DNA of 64,000 nucleotides from WTFY01 sp026713925 (GCA_963662355.1 OY759361.1:1-64000); one strand, 5' to 3'; counted from the stretch's first letter, positions 8,123 to 18,173 are shown. Made by a program: numbers and translations. Notes: generated by a model from the letters alone, not told the origin.

Positions 8123-8593
8123 TTAGTATTCAGGCAATTCAGCTTCAGGTATGTCCGGCCGGGGAATATCCGTTTCCGGCAAGTCCAGATCAAGTATATC
8201 CTCGTCAGGAATATCCGTTTCAGGCAGGTCCGGCAGGTCTGATTCCTCGACAGGTGCCTGTGAAGGTCGCTCGTCCGAGAGGCTTGTGGCACCAGGTATA
8301 TCCACCATCTCTTCAATCACTTCGCCCGGCAGATCGATGACACTTTCTGCGACAGGTCGATGGCTTGCAAGGTAGGCGAGCAGCAGGCTGTTGGCAAAAA
8401 ACAGGGCGGCAAGGATTGCAGTGACGCGTGCCATGAAGGAAGCAGATCCCCTGGAACCGAATACCGTACCCGATGCACCGCTGCCAAATGCTGCACCCAC
8501 ATCAGCACCCTTGCCCTGCTGGATCAATACCAGACCGATAATGCTGGCAGCAAGCAGGACATCAATGGCAACCAGTATGCTGTATAACATCAT
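8123..8593 (-). CDS. secG: SecG preprotein translocase subunit with an acidic repeat tail
   Basis: 156 residues, longer than the usual ~110. Residues 1-75 are a typical SecG: first helix (SILVAIDVLLAASIIGLVLI), QQGKGADVGAAFGSG, SGTVFGSRGSASF, and a second helix (ILAALFFANSLLLAYL). SecG stabilises the SecYEG channel. The remaining ~75 residues are acidic and proline-rich with repeats of the DLPETDIP type. Two adjacent ATG codons could start it (8593 or 8590). It is the last gene of the minus-strand run and lies 33 bp after tpiA, as in many gammaproteobacteria. Confidence 0.93.
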   Translation of the reverse strand: MMLYSILVAIDVLLAASIIGLVLIQQGKGADVGAAFGSGASGTVFGSRGSASFMARVTAILAALFFANSLLLAYLASHRPVAESVIDLPGEVIEEMVDIPGATSLSDERPSQAPVEESDLPDLPETDIPDEDILDLDLPETDIPRPDIPEAELPEY

Positions 8594-8626
8594 ATGACTT
8601 GTACCTGTTGTTGCCTGATAAGCAGG

Positions 8627-9385
8627 CTATGCGTCTCCAGCAGCAGCAGCAATCGCGACAAAATCTTCCGCCTTGAGTGCTGCCCCCCCTATGAGGCCTC
8701 CATCGATATCTTTTTCCTGTAGCAGCTCGCGGGCATTGTCCGGTTTCACGCTGCCACCATAAAGAATGCGAAGATGTGCTGCAATCTCTTTATCCTGCGC
8801 CTCAAGCCTGCCACGGATGAATGCGTGCACCTGCTGGGCCTGCACAGGTGTCGCAGTCTTGCCCGTACCAATCGCCCAGACGGGCTCATAAGCAATGACC
8901 GCATGCCTGAATCCCCCAACACCCGAACGCTTGAGAACCGCATCCAGCTGCCTTGAGATCACCATCTCTGTGTGCCCGCTTTCACGCGCCTCCAGGGTTT
9001 CACCCACACACAGTATGGGAATCAGGTCACTTTCCCTGACCCGTTCGAACTTCATGGCCACCGTGGCATCGCTTTCCGAATAGAGATGACGCCGTTCCGA
9101 GTGTCCGATAATAATGTACTTGCAGCCGAGTTCCCGGATCATTGCAGCCGAGACTTCCCCCGTATAGGCACCCTGTTGCTGGTCTGAGCAATCCTGGGCA
9201 CCCAGGGCAATCTCCAAGCCCTGCAATTGCCGGCGTGCATGCTCCAGGTAGATAAATGGCGGACATACGGCAACATCCGTATTCCCGACTTCAGAAAGTC
9301 GATCAGAAATGCCGGATAACAATGCGGAAACAAGCTCCAGGGAGCCATTCAATTTCCAGTTTCCGGCCACTAATGGCTGTCGCAT
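8627..9385 (-). CDS. tpiA: Triosephosphate isomerase
   Basis: 252 residues, normal length. It contains the N-terminal substrate Lys region AGNWKLNGS, the electrophile His in IIGHSERR (about 95) and the catalytic Glu in IAYEPVWAIGTG (about 165-176), then the phosphate-binding LYGGSVKP and GGLIGGAAL. It interconverts dihydroxyacetone phosphate and glyceraldehyde 3-phosphate in the cytosol. Position between glmM and secG is the conserved gammaproteobacterial order. Confidence 0.97.
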   Translation of the reverse strand: MRQPLVAGNWKLNGSLELVSALLSGISDRLSEVGNTDVAVCPPFIYLEHARRQLQGLEIALGAQDCSDQQQGAYTGEVSAAMIRELGCKYIIIGHSERRHLYSESDATVAMKFERVRESDLIPILCVGETLEARESGHTEMVISRQLDAVLKRSGVGGFRHAVIAYEPVWAIGTGKTATPVQAQQVHAFIRGRLEAQDKEIAAHLRILYGGSVKPDNARELLQEKDIDGGLIGGAALKAEDFVAIAAAAGDA

Positions 9386-9492
9386 AAACGTCCAATCTGT
9401 TGAAAATCAAAAGTGCGCAGCTTACCCATCACCGGCTCATTAAGCAAACCCCAAAGGGCATGTCCTCGTGTTTCGAATCACGATACAAATAT

Positions 9493-10827
9493 CTAGCAGG
9501 AAGCGGACACGCATTCCGCGATGTGCTGTGCCAACTGCTCCACTTTATGTGCATCGGCCCCTTCCACCATCACCCTGACCAGGGGCTCAGTGCCGGAAGG
9601 ACGCAGCAGTACCCGTCCCGAGTCCCCCAGGTCCGACTCGGCATGCCGGACGATTTTCTGGATCTCGGGGACACTGTCAATGTCGACCCCGGATTGCACA
9701 GGAATGTTGATCAGCGTCTGCGGGTACTTGTGCATGCCGGATTTGGCTTCATGGAGACTTTGTTCAGAGGTAACCAGTATATGCAGCACCTGCAATGCAG
9801 AGATGATCGCATCACAGGTCGTCATGCGATCCAGACAGATAATGTGCCCTGACGGCTCCCCACCGAGGATCCAGGAGTGCGCATGCAGCATCTCCACCAC
9901 ATTGCGGTCCCCGACCGCTGCCCGCTTGAACCCGATCCCTGCATCACGCAGGGCATGCTCCAGGCCGAGATTGCTCATCTGGGTACCCACGACACCGCCA
10001 TGAAGGGTATTTTCAGACTTGCGGGCCTGTGCAATCAGGAACAAAAGCTCATCTCCATCGACCGTCGCCCCGGTACTGTCCGCCATGATGACACGATCCC
10101 CGTCCCCGTCGATTGCAATGCCCAGGTCAGCCTGATGCTCCAACACTGCCGCACACAGCAGCCCCGGGTCAGTGGACCCGCAGCCCTCATTGATGTTCAG
10201 GCCATTAGGCTGTGATGCGGTGCTGATCACTTCGGCGCCAAGCTCTGAAAATACGCTGGGTGCAATGTGATAGGTGGCGCCATGCGCACAGTCGACCACG
10301 ATCTTCAAACCGTTCAGCCGGGTACGTGTCGGCACAGTGCTCTTGCAAAACTCGATGTAGCGCCCGGCAGCATCGTTGACCCGCTCCACTTTCCCGAGCT
10401 TGTCCGAGCCGACCACCGCCAAGGCCTGTCCGATCTGGTTTTCAATTTCAATTTCGGCTTCATGAGGCAGTTTTTTCCCTTCCGCAGAAAAAAACTTCAC
10501 GCCGTTGTCATGAAACCGATTGTGGGATGCACTGATTACGATACCGGCCGCCGCTCGCAAGGTGCGCGTGAGATACGCTACAGCAGGTGTAGGCATGGGA
10601 CCCAGCAGACGGCTGTCGACGCCGGCCGCGGACAGGCCTGCCTCAAGCACCGATTCGAACATGTAGCCGGAAATGCGGGTGTCCTTGCCGATCAGGACCA
10701 GGTTTCTGTCATCCGTACACAACACACGGCCTGCGGCCCAGCCCAGTTTCAGTACAAAATCAGGCGTCATTACGCCATCGCCTACGCGACCGCGTACCCC
10801 GTCCGTTCCAAAATATTTCCTTCCCAT
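9493..10827 (-). CDS. glmM: Phosphoglucosamine mutase
   Basis: 444 residues. It shows the N-terminal KYFGTDGVRGR, the phosphoserine loop GIVISASHNRFHDNG (about residue 100), the metal-binding DGDGDRVIM and the sugar-binding GGEPSGHI, ending with the phosphate-binding RPSGTEPLVRVM. It converts glucosamine 6-phosphate to glucosamine 1-phosphate for UDP-GlcNAc and thus peptidoglycan and LPS. In most relatives folP separates ftsH from glmM; here only 130 bp without a gene lie between them. Confidence 0.97.
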   Translation of the reverse strand: MGRKYFGTDGVRGRVGDGVMTPDFVLKLGWAAGRVLCTDDRNLVLIGKDTRISGYMFESVLEAGLSAAGVDSRLLGPMPTPAVAYLTRTLRAAAGIVISASHNRFHDNGVKFFSAEGKKLPHEAEIEIENQIGQALAVVGSDKLGKVERVNDAAGRYIEFCKSTVPTRTRLNGLKIVVDCAHGATYHIAPSVFSELGAEVISTASQPNGLNINEGCGSTDPGLLCAAVLEHQADLGIAIDGDGDRVIMADSTGATVDGDELLFLIAQARKSENTLHGGVVGTQMSNLGLEHALRDAGIGFKRAAVGDRNVVEMLHAHSWILGGEPSGHIICLDRMTTCDAIISALQVLHILVTSEQSLHEAKSGMHKYPQTLINIPVQSGVDIDSVPEIQKIVRHAESDLGDSGRVLLRPSGTEPLVRVMVEGADAHKVEQLAQHIAECVSASC

Positions 10828-10957
10828 CCGTATCCCAGAATAGTGACTGAAACCTGAATACCCAAAAGAACTGAATGCGAAAATACTGCACTTTGCACAG
10901 TATCCTGTTACCGGCCTGCAAGCCTAAGGCTTCAGTTGCCCAAGCAGATCGATCGAC

Positions 10958-12889
10958 TCAGTGTTCGCTTGCGGGATCACCGATCGGGTCCGAATCCTTG
11001 GAAGAATCGTCTCCGGAGGATTTGGCTGTCCTTCCCGAGTTTGTGTTGTCATCCGCATCCTCCCAGTCCTCGGGTGGGCGCGGTTCACTCCCGGCCATGA
11101 TGTCATCAATCTGTCCCGTATCCAGTGTCTCGTACTTTATCAAGGCCTGGGCCATGGCATGGAGCTTGTCCATATTTTCCTTGATGAGATCCATTGTGCG
11201 CTCATAATTGGTGTCAATAATCCGCCGTACTTCCAGATCGATCGAATTGGCCGTGTCATCCGAAACAGTCTTGTGCTGTGTGACGGAATGACCCAGGAAC
11301 ACTTCCCCGTCCTCGTCACCATATGACAGCGGGCCCATTTTTTCCGAAAGGCCCCATTTGGTCACCATCGCGCGTGCAATTTCGGTGGCACGCTCGATGT
11401 CATTCGATGCACCCGTGGTGACCGCGTCATGACCAAAGATAAGCTCCTCGGCAACCCGTCCGCCGAACAGGCTGGAGATCTGGCTTTCCAGGCGTTGCTT
11501 GCTGTGACTGTAGCGGTCCTCTTCCGGCAGGAACATGGTGACACCCAGTGCCCGCCCCCTGGGTATGATCGATACCTTGTAGACCGGGTCATGCTCAGGC
11601 ACCAGGCGCCCTACGATTGCATGCCCTGACTCATGGTATGCCGTCAGTTTCTTCTCGTCGTCGCTCATTACCATCGACTTGCGCTCGGTGCCCATCAGGA
11701 CCTTGTCCTTGGCCCGCTCAAAATCTTCCATGTTCACGGTACGCTTGTTGGCACGTGCTGCGAACAATGCAGCTTCATTGACCAGGTTTGCCAGATCTGC
11801 CCCGGAGAATCCCGGTGTGCCCCGGGCAATGAAATCGGCGCGGACATCCTTGCCAACCGGTACCTTGCGCATGTGCACTTTCAGAATGAGCTCGCGGCCC
11901 CTGATATCCGGCAACGGAACGGTGACCTGACGGTCAAACCGGCCAGGACGCAGCAGGGCCGGGTCCAGCACATCGGGCCGGTTGGTGGCGGCAATCACGA
12001 TCACCCCCGCATTGGCATCAAATCCGTCCATTTCCACCAGCAACTGATTCAGCGTCTGCTCGCGTTCATCATGGCCTCCGCCCAGTCCGGCACCACGATG
12101 ACGCCCCACCGCATCAATCTCGTCGATAAAGATGATACAGGGTGCATGCTTTTTGGCCTGATTGAACATGTCACGTACCCGGGATGCGCCAACCCCCACA
12201 AACATCTCAACGAAATCCGAACCTGAAATGGTAAAAAACGGCACCTTGGCTTCGCCTGCGATCGCCTTGGCGAGCAGCGTCTTGCCGGTACCAGGCGATC
12301 CGATCATCAGCACGCCACGTGGAATCTTGCCCCCAAGTTTCTGGAACTTGCCGGGATCTCGCAGGAACTCGACCAGTTCGGACACTTCTTCCTTGGCCTC
12401 TTCAATTCCTGCCACATCGTTGAATGTCACCTTGATCTGGTCTTCACCCATCAGGCGGGCCTTGCTTTTGCCGAATGACATGGCACCACGACCCGCACCG
12501 CCGCCCTGCATCTGCCGCATGAAGAATATCCACACGCCAATCAGCAGCAACATCGGGAACCAGCTGATCAAAATATCGAGAAGCAGCGAACGCGGCTTGG
12601 CCTCGCCGGCCTCGATCTCCACGTTATGGTCCAGCAGGTCCTTGACCAGGCCCGGGTCACCCGGGCTGTGGGTCTCGAAGGACTCCCCGCTTTCATATAC
12701 CCCTTCAATACGGCGGCCGTCCGGACTGATCAGGACTGATTTCACATTGTTGGAATACACCTGCTCGATGAACCTGGAATATGAAAGTTCAGACGGGGAC
12801 TCCGGGCGAGGCGCAAAATTATTGAACACGGTCATCAGTACCACCGCAATTACAGCCCAAAGCAATAAATTTTTAACCATATCGTTCAA
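10958..12889 (-). CDS. ftsH: ATP-dependent zinc metalloprotease FtsH
   Basis: 643 residues. Two N-terminal membrane helices flank a short periplasmic domain. The AAA+ domain has Walker A GSPGTGKT, pore loop FVEMFVGVGAS, Walker B IIFIDEIDAVGR and the second-region RPGRFDRQ. The protease part has the zinc site HESGH. It degrades membrane and regulatory proteins. The start appears to be TTG 12889: AGAGG (12896-12900) is 6 bases upstream, whereas the ATG at 12880, which aligns with other FtsH N termini, is 15 bases away. The C-terminal tail is acidic. rlmE, normally just upstream, is absent. Confidence 0.97.
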   Translation of the reverse strand: MNDMVKNLLLWAVIAVVLMTVFNNFAPRPESPSELSYSRFIEQVYSNNVKSVLISPDGRRIEGVYESGESFETHSPGDPGLVKDLLDHNVEIEAGEAKPRSLLLDILISWFPMLLLIGVWIFFMRQMQGGGAGRGAMSFGKSKARLMGEDQIKVTFNDVAGIEEAKEEVSELVEFLRDPGKFQKLGGKIPRGVLMIGSPGTGKTLLAKAIAGEAKVPFFTISGSDFVEMFVGVGASRVRDMFNQAKKHAPCIIFIDEIDAVGRHRGAGLGGGHDEREQTLNQLLVEMDGFDANAGVIVIAATNRPDVLDPALLRPGRFDRQVTVPLPDIRGRELILKVHMRKVPVGKDVRADFIARGTPGFSGADLANLVNEAALFAARANKRTVNMEDFERAKDKVLMGTERKSMVMSDDEKKLTAYHESGHAIVGRLVPEHDPVYKVSIIPRGRALGVTMFLPEEDRYSHSKQRLESQISSLFGGRVAEELIFGHDAVTTGASNDIERATEIARAMVTKWGLSEKMGPLSYGDEDGEVFLGHSVTQHKTVSDDTANSIDLEVRRIIDTNYERTMDLIKENMDKLHAMAQALIKYETLDTGQIDDIMAGSEPRPPEDWEDADDNTNSGRTAKSSGDDSSKDSDPIGDPASEH

Positions 12890-13250
12890 GAGCCACCTCT
12901 AATTTCAGGGTACAGCCACCCTTTGGTAATACTATACCGCTTTTCCGCCGGCCAATATACCCATGGGCGCATCACCTGAAAATCATCTTTTATGAATGAA
13001 TACCTTACAGGATCAACCTAGAATCAATTCTGCCCGGATGGTCAGCCCTGCGAAACTGCCTTATGCAGACTGGAATCCTGCCTGCATCGTACCGGCCTGC
13101 ACACATGCGGGATATGGGCCGTTTTCATGTAGCATATTAGTAATATTAGGGACTCCGGCACATAAAACAAGTTCTAAATAGTTTTTAAAGGAATAAAAAA
13201 AACTCTGGTCATCATGCGGTGACTTGTACTGCAGACAGCATGCTCTCGCT
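12890..13250. other. Gap between greA and ftsH; rlmE/yhbY not present
   Basis: 361 bp without a supportable gene. In many gammaproteobacteria yhbY and rlmE (ftsJ) occupy this place. Near 13185-13215 the minus strand carries an eight-T run preceded by only a weak hairpin (GTCA/TGAC), which may end greA transcription. The ftsH promoter should lie in the right-to-left remainder, but I cannot assign -35/-10 boxes with confidence. Confidence 0.5.
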
Positions 13251-13739
13251 TTACTGTTCACCGTCCCCATAGCCCACTTCCACGATCTCGTACTCCCTGT
13301 CTCCTGCCGGAGCATCCACGGTGATGACGTCCCCCTCTTCCTTGCCGATCATCGCGCGGGCAATGGGCGAGGATATGGAAACCATGCGTTGTTTAATATC
13401 GGCCTCGTCTTCCCCGACAATGGTGTAGGTAAATTCCTCCCCGGTGTTCTCATCCGCCAGGATCACGGTGGCACCGAAGGTCACACGACCCCCCGCATTG
13501 AGCCTGGAGACATCCACGATTTCTGCATTCGACAACTTGCCCTCGATATCCCGGATCCGCCCCTCAATGAAAGACTGCTGCTCACGCGCGGCATGGTATT
13601 CCGCATTCTCCCTGAGGTCGCCATGCGCACGTGCCGTGGCAATCGCCTCGATGACCTGCGGACGTTTGACAGACTTGAGTTCTTGCAGCTCCCTGCGCAA
13701 CTGTTCTGCACCACGTACTGTAAGCGGGACTCTATCCAT
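13251..13739 (-). CDS. greA: Transcription elongation factor GreA
   Basis: 162 residues, the family length. The N-terminal coiled coil starts VPLTVRGAEQLRRELQEL and carries ARAHGDLRENAEYHAAREQQ, which holds the conserved acidic residues at the tip that enter the RNA polymerase channel. The C-terminal domain follows (ATVILADEN, ISSPIARAMIGKEEGD). It rescues backtracked RNA polymerase by stimulating transcript cleavage. It follows carB by 27 bp in the conserved carAB-greA order. Confidence 0.97.
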   Translation of the reverse strand: MDRVPLTVRGAEQLRRELQELKSVKRPQVIEAIATARAHGDLRENAEYHAAREQQSFIEGRIRDIEGKLSNAEIVDVSRLNAGGRVTFGATVILADENTGEEFTYTIVGEDEADIKQRMVSISSPIARAMIGKEEGDVITVDAPAGDREYEIVEVGYGDGEQ

Positions 13740-13766
13740 ACCGGTGTCAATAAAAAATGAAAGGCC

Positions 13767-16700
13767 TTACACCCTGAACGTGCTGGACGGGCGCAGTCTA
13801 CCTGCATGCAAATCCTGCAGGCAATACACATTATACTGCCCGTGGCGCTGTATGGCTTCCTTTAATGCCCACGCGCCTTCCATCGTGGTGGTATAGCATA
13901 CCTTGTGCTGCAGGGCTTCCCTTCGAATGGTATACGAATCCGCAATGGCCTGCTTGTCTTCGGTCGTGTTCACGATGAGATCGACCTGACCGGCCGTGAT
14001 CATGTCCACGATATGCGGATGGCCCTGCCTGACCTTGTTTACAGCCCGGCAACTGAGGCCGTGTTCGTTCAGGCTGCTGGCAGTACCGCGGGTAGCCACC
14101 AGGCTGAATCCCAGTTCCTGCAGATCACCTGCGATCCGGACAGCCTGCGCCTTGTCCTCATCGCGCACACTCAGCAAGGCACAGCCACGGTCCGGCAGCT
14201 GCGAACCCGCTGCGAGCTGCGACTTCCCGAATGCCTCGGCAAATGTCTTGCCCACCCCCATCACTTCACCAGTCGATTTCATCTCGGGCCCCAGTATCGG
14301 GTCGACACCGCTGAACTTGATGAACGGAAATACCGCCTCCTTGACCGAAGAATATACAGGGGTACGCTCCTGCAGCGTACCCTGCTGCCTCAGGGTATTG
14401 CCCGCCATGCACCGTGCCGCAATCTTGGCCAGCGGCATCCCGATCGCCTTGGAGACAAACGGTACCGTGCGCGATGCCCGCGGGTTGACCTCGATCAGGT
14501 ACACCTTCTCATCCCTGACGGCAAACTGCACATTCATCAGCCCAACCACGTTCAGGGCCCGGGCCAGCTTGCGTGCCTGGTCGCGCATCCTGTCCTGGAC
14601 CGCCTTGCTGAGGTTGTAGGGGGGTAGTGAACAGGCACTGTCCCCGGAATGAATGCCGGCCTGTTCAATATGCTGCATGATCCCTCCAATCAGCACGTCC
14701 TGCCCGTCACTAATGGCGTCCAGGTCCACCTCGACCGCATCCGCCAGGAAATGATCGACCAGCACCGGCGCATCGTTTGATACCTTGACCGCCTCGTGCA
14801 TGTAACGCTCCAGGTCGTCCTTGTGGTATACGATTTCCATGGCCCTTCCACCCAGCACATAGGAAGGGCGCACCACCACCGGATATCCGATTTCATCTGC
14901 CGCTGCGATGGCCTCCTGCGGGCTGATCGCGGTGGCATTGGGAGGCTGCAGGAGATCCAGCCGGTTCACCAGCTGCACGAATCGCTCACGGTCTTCCGCC
15001 AGGTCGATGGAATCAGGTGTCGTACCCAGGATCGGGACTCCCTCCCGCTCCAGGGCGCGTGCAAGCTTCAGCGGTGTCTGCCCGCCAAACTGCACGATGA
15101 CCCCTTCAGGCTTTTCCAGGCGCACGATTTCGAGCACATCCTCAAGGGTCAGCGGTTCAAAATACAAGCGGTCAGACGTATCGTAGTCGGTCGACACTGT
15201 CTCGGGATTGCAGTTCACCATGATGGTTTCATAGCCGTCCTCGCGCAGCGCCATCGCCGCATGCACACAGCAGTAGTCAAATTCTATGCCCTGCCCGATA
15301 CGGTTGGGGCCACCTCCCAGCACAATGATCTTGCGGTTCGCACTCGGGCAGGCTTCACACTCCTCGTCATAGCTGGAATACATGTAGGCCGTGCTCGTTG
15401 CAAACTCCGCGGCACAGGTATCCACACGCTTGTAGATCGGATGCACACCCAGCGCATGCCTCGTATTGCGCACTTCCTGCTCGCTGCAGTGCAGCAGTAC
15501 CGCAAGCCTCTGGTCCGAAAACCCCCTGCATTTGATCTCACGCATGGAACCCGCATCCAGATCATCCAGCCGTTTTCCCACAAGACTCGCCTCGATGTCC
15601 ACCAGTTGGTGGACCTGGGAAAGAAACCAGGGATCGATTGCAGACAGGGCATGGACCTCATTCAGGCTGTACCCGGCGCGAAAGGCATCCGCTATGAACC
15701 AGATCCGGTGCGGGCCGGGTTCTCGCAGTTCCACCTCCAGCAGCGCCCTTCGCTCGTCGTCATACTCACCATGCATCGGGGTAAGGCCATCCGTGCCGGT
15801 TTCCAAGCCTCGCAAGGCCTTCTGCAGGGACTCCTGGAAGGTCCGGCCGATGGCCATGACCTCGCCAACGGATTTCATCTGGGTCGCGAGTTTCGCCTCC
15901 GTGTGCGGGAATTTTTCAAAAGTAAAACGCGGGACCTTCGTGACCACATAGTCGATTGTCGGCTCAAAGGATGCCGGGGTGGCACCGCCCGTGATCTCGT
16001 TGCGCAATTCATCCAGGGTGTACCCCACGGCAAGTTTGGCGGCCACCTTTGCAATCGGAAACCCTGTAGCCTTCGAAGCCAGGGCCGATGAGCGAGAGAC
16101 CCTTGGGTTCATTTCAATCACTATCAGGCGGCCATCCCCGGGATGAACCGCGAACTGTACATTGGACCCGCCGGTATCTACCCCGACCTTGCGCAGCACC
16201 GCGATGGAGGCATTGCGCATGATCTGGTATTCCTTGTCCGTGAGCGTCTGCGCCGGTGCGACCGTGATGGAATCACCTGTGTGCACCCCCATGGGATCCA
16301 GGTTTTCGATCGAGCATACGATGATGCAGTTATCATTGCGGTCCCGCACCACTTCCATTTCAAATTCCTTCCAGCCCAGCAAAGACTCCTCAAGCAGAAC
16401 TTCCGTCGTCGGCGACAGGTCCAGGCCATGTTCCACGATGGATTTGAATTCCTCGAGGTTGCGGGCAATTCCACCGCCGCTGCCTCCCAGCGTAAACGAA
16501 GGGCGTACAATCGTCGGAAACCCGAGTGCCGGCTGTTGCTCAAGCGCGTCTTCCAGGCTGTGTGCCAGCGCCGAACGAGCCGATTGCAAACCGATCTCGT
16601 CCATGGCATTGCGGAACAGTTCGCGGTCTTCTGCCAGGTCAATCGCCTTGCTGTCGGCACCGATCATGGTCACGGAATGCTTGTCCAGCACCCCTTCACG

Positions 16701-17009
16701 CTCGAGGTCCAGGGCACAGTTCAGCGCGGTCTGACCGCCCATCGTCGGCAGCAGGGCATCCGGACGCTCCCGCTCAATAACTGCCGCCACGGTCTGCCAG
16801 AGTAGCGGCTCGATATAAATGGCATCGGCCATTTCAGGGTCGGTCATGATCGTGGCCGGGTTGGAGTTGACCAGGATGACGCGATATCCCTCTTCCTTGA
16901 GGGCCTTGCAGGCCTGCACCCCGGAATAATCGAATTCGCATGCTTGACCGATGACGATCGGTCCGGCACCGATGATCAATATGCTTTCTATATCGGTGCG
17001 TTTGGGCAT
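13767..17009 (-). CDS. carB: Carbamoyl-phosphate synthase large subunit
   Basis: 1080 residues, full length. It has two homologous ATP-grasp halves, each with the start-type segment (ILIIGAGPIVIGQACEFDYSG; IIVLGGGPNRIGQGIEFDYC), glycine-rich ATP loops and MNPR/VNPR metal motifs (VIEMNPRVSRSSALASKATG; LIEVNPRASRTVPFVSKA). A C-terminal MGS-like allosteric domain (ATRGTASSLNEHGL) binds effectors such as UMP. With CarA it makes carbamoyl phosphate for pyrimidines and arginine. It starts 4 bp after carA, so the two are cotranscribed. Confidence 0.98.
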   Translation of the reverse strand: MPKRTDIESILIIGAGPIVIGQACEFDYSGVQACKALKEEGYRVILVNSNPATIMTDPEMADAIYIEPLLWQTVAAVIERERPDALLPTMGGQTALNCALDLEREGVLDKHSVTMIGADSKAIDLAEDRELFRNAMDEIGLQSARSALAHSLEDALEQQPALGFPTIVRPSFTLGGSGGGIARNLEEFKSIVEHGLDLSPTTEVLLEESLLGWKEFEMEVVRDRNDNCIIVCSIENLDPMGVHTGDSITVAPAQTLTDKEYQIMRNASIAVLRKVGVDTGGSNVQFAVHPGDGRLIVIEMNPRVSRSSALASKATGFPIAKVAAKLAVGYTLDELRNEITGGATPASFEPTIDYVVTKVPRFTFEKFPHTEAKLATQMKSVGEVMAIGRTFQESLQKALRGLETGTDGLTPMHGEYDDERRALLEVELREPGPHRIWFIADAFRAGYSLNEVHALSAIDPWFLSQVHQLVDIEASLVGKRLDDLDAGSMREIKCRGFSDQRLAVLLHCSEQEVRNTRHALGVHPIYKRVDTCAAEFATSTAYMYSSYDEECEACPSANRKIIVLGGGPNRIGQGIEFDYCCVHAAMALREDGYETIMVNCNPETVSTDYDTSDRLYFEPLTLEDVLEIVRLEKPEGVIVQFGGQTPLKLARALEREGVPILGTTPDSIDLAEDRERFVQLVNRLDLLQPPNATAISPQEAIAAADEIGYPVVVRPSYVLGGRAMEIVYHKDDLERYMHEAVKVSNDAPVLVDHFLADAVEVDLDAISDGQDVLIGGIMQHIEQAGIHSGDSACSLPPYNLSKAVQDRMRDQARKLARALNVVGLMNVQFAVRDEKVYLIEVNPRASRTVPFVSKAIGMPLAKIAARCMAGNTLRQQGTLQERTPVYSSVKEAVFPFIKFSGVDPILGPEMKSTGEVMGVGKTFAEAFGKSQLAAGSQLPDRGCALLSVRDEDKAQAVRIAGDLQELGFSLVATRGTASSLNEHGLSCRAVNKVRQGHPHIVDMITAGQVDLIVNTTEDKQAIADSYTIRREALQHKVCYTTTMEGAWALKEAIQRHGQYNVYCLQDLHAGRLRPSSTFRV

Positions 17010-17013
17010 GGGT

Positions 17014-18153
17014 TCATTTCGCGGCCTTGGCGCGCTGCATCATGGCAATAAACGGCTCGAACACGGGCCGTACGTCCTGGGGCCCCGGGCTGGCCTCCGG
17101 ATGGCCCTGAAACCCGTAGGCGGGTTTTTGCACATGCCGCAGGCCTTGCAGCGAGTGATCGAACAGCGAACGGTGCGTGGCCTGGAGATCATCCGGCAAG
17201 GTGTCTTCGTCCACCGCAAACCCGTGATTCTGACTGCTGATCATCACCGACCCCGTCTGCAGGTCCTGTACGGGGTGATTGGCGCCATGATGGCCGAATT
17301 TCATCTTGACCGTTCGGGCTCCGCATGCCAGTCCAAGCAGTTGATGACCCAGACAGATGCCGAATGCCGGCACACTCCGCTCCAGGATCTCCTGTATGGC
17401 CCGTATGGCGTAATCGCAGGGTTCGGGGTCACCGGGTCCGTTGGACAGGAAAACACCGTCGGGTTGCCTGTCCAGCACTTCACGGGCGGACGTGGTTGCA
17501 GGCACGACGCTGATTTCGCATCCGAGATCATGAAGGATGCGCAATATGTTGCGCTTGATCCCGAAATCATAGGCAATCACGGAGAACCGCTTCGCCACGG
17601 ACTCGCCCCGGCCCGTCCCATCAGCCGACCAGCAGCCCTGGTCCCATTGATAGGCATGCCTGGTAGTAACTTCCCGGGCAAGGTCCATCCCCTTCAGGCC
17701 GGGGAAGCCCCGTGCCGCCTCCAGTGCCCTGTGCTCATCGGTTTCACCGGCAACAATGGCACCGTTCTGCGCGCCTCTCTCACGCAGGATCCGTGTCAGC
17801 CTGCGGGTATCGATGTCCGCGATGCCCACGACATTGTGCAGGGCCAGGTACCCGGACAGGTCGGACTGGGAACGCCAGTTACTGGCCTGATCCGGAAGAT
17901 CGCGTATGACCAGGCCGCTGGCATGGATTCGTGCAGACTCCTCATCCTCGGAATTGGTGCCAACATTGCCGATATGCGGATAGGTGAGCGTGATGATCTG
18001 GCTGGCATACGACGGGTCGGTGAGTATTTCCTGATAGCCCGTCATGGAGGTATTGAATACCACTTCCCCTGCAGCCAGGCCCGCTGCGCCGATCGATGTT
18101 CCCCGAAAAAGATTCCCGTCTTCCAGGGCAAGCAAGGCGGGCTGCAGGCTCAA
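17014..18153 (-). CDS. carA: Carbamoyl-phosphate synthase small (glutaminase) subunit
   Basis: 379 residues. The N-terminal CPSase domain carries GASGLVIRDL-type and VGIADIDTRRLTR motifs. The C-terminal class I glutamine amidotransferase has the nucleophile Cys in PAFGICLGHQLLGLA and the His/Glu pair in FQGHPEASPGP. It hydrolyses glutamine and passes ammonia to CarB. The start is TTG 18151-18153, supported by a strong GGAGG (18161-18165) 7 bases upstream. A terminator-like hairpin lies immediately in front of this site, suggesting attenuation. Confidence 0.97.
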   Translation of the reverse strand: MSLQPALLALEDGNLFRGTSIGAAGLAAGEVVFNTSMTGYQEILTDPSYASQIITLTYPHIGNVGTNSEDEESARIHASGLVIRDLPDQASNWRSQSDLSGYLALHNVVGIADIDTRRLTRILRERGAQNGAIVAGETDEHRALEAARGFPGLKGMDLAREVTTRHAYQWDQGCWSADGTGRGESVAKRFSVIAYDFGIKRNILRILHDLGCEISVVPATTSAREVLDRQPDGVFLSNGPGDPEPCDYAIRAIQEILERSVPAFGICLGHQLLGLACGARTVKMKFGHHGANHPVQDLQTGSVMISSQNHGFAVDEDTLPDDLQATHRSLFDHSLQGLRHVQKPAYGFQGHPEASPGPQDVRPVFEPFIAMMQRAKAAK

Positions 18154-18173
18154 TCAGATTCCTCCGGGTACAC

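Noticed and set aside
14796..16091. Open frame of 431 codons on the plus strand
   Set aside because: It lies entirely antisense to carB, has no ribosome-binding site and encodes low-complexity His/Arg-rich sequence; a shadow of a GC-rich gene.
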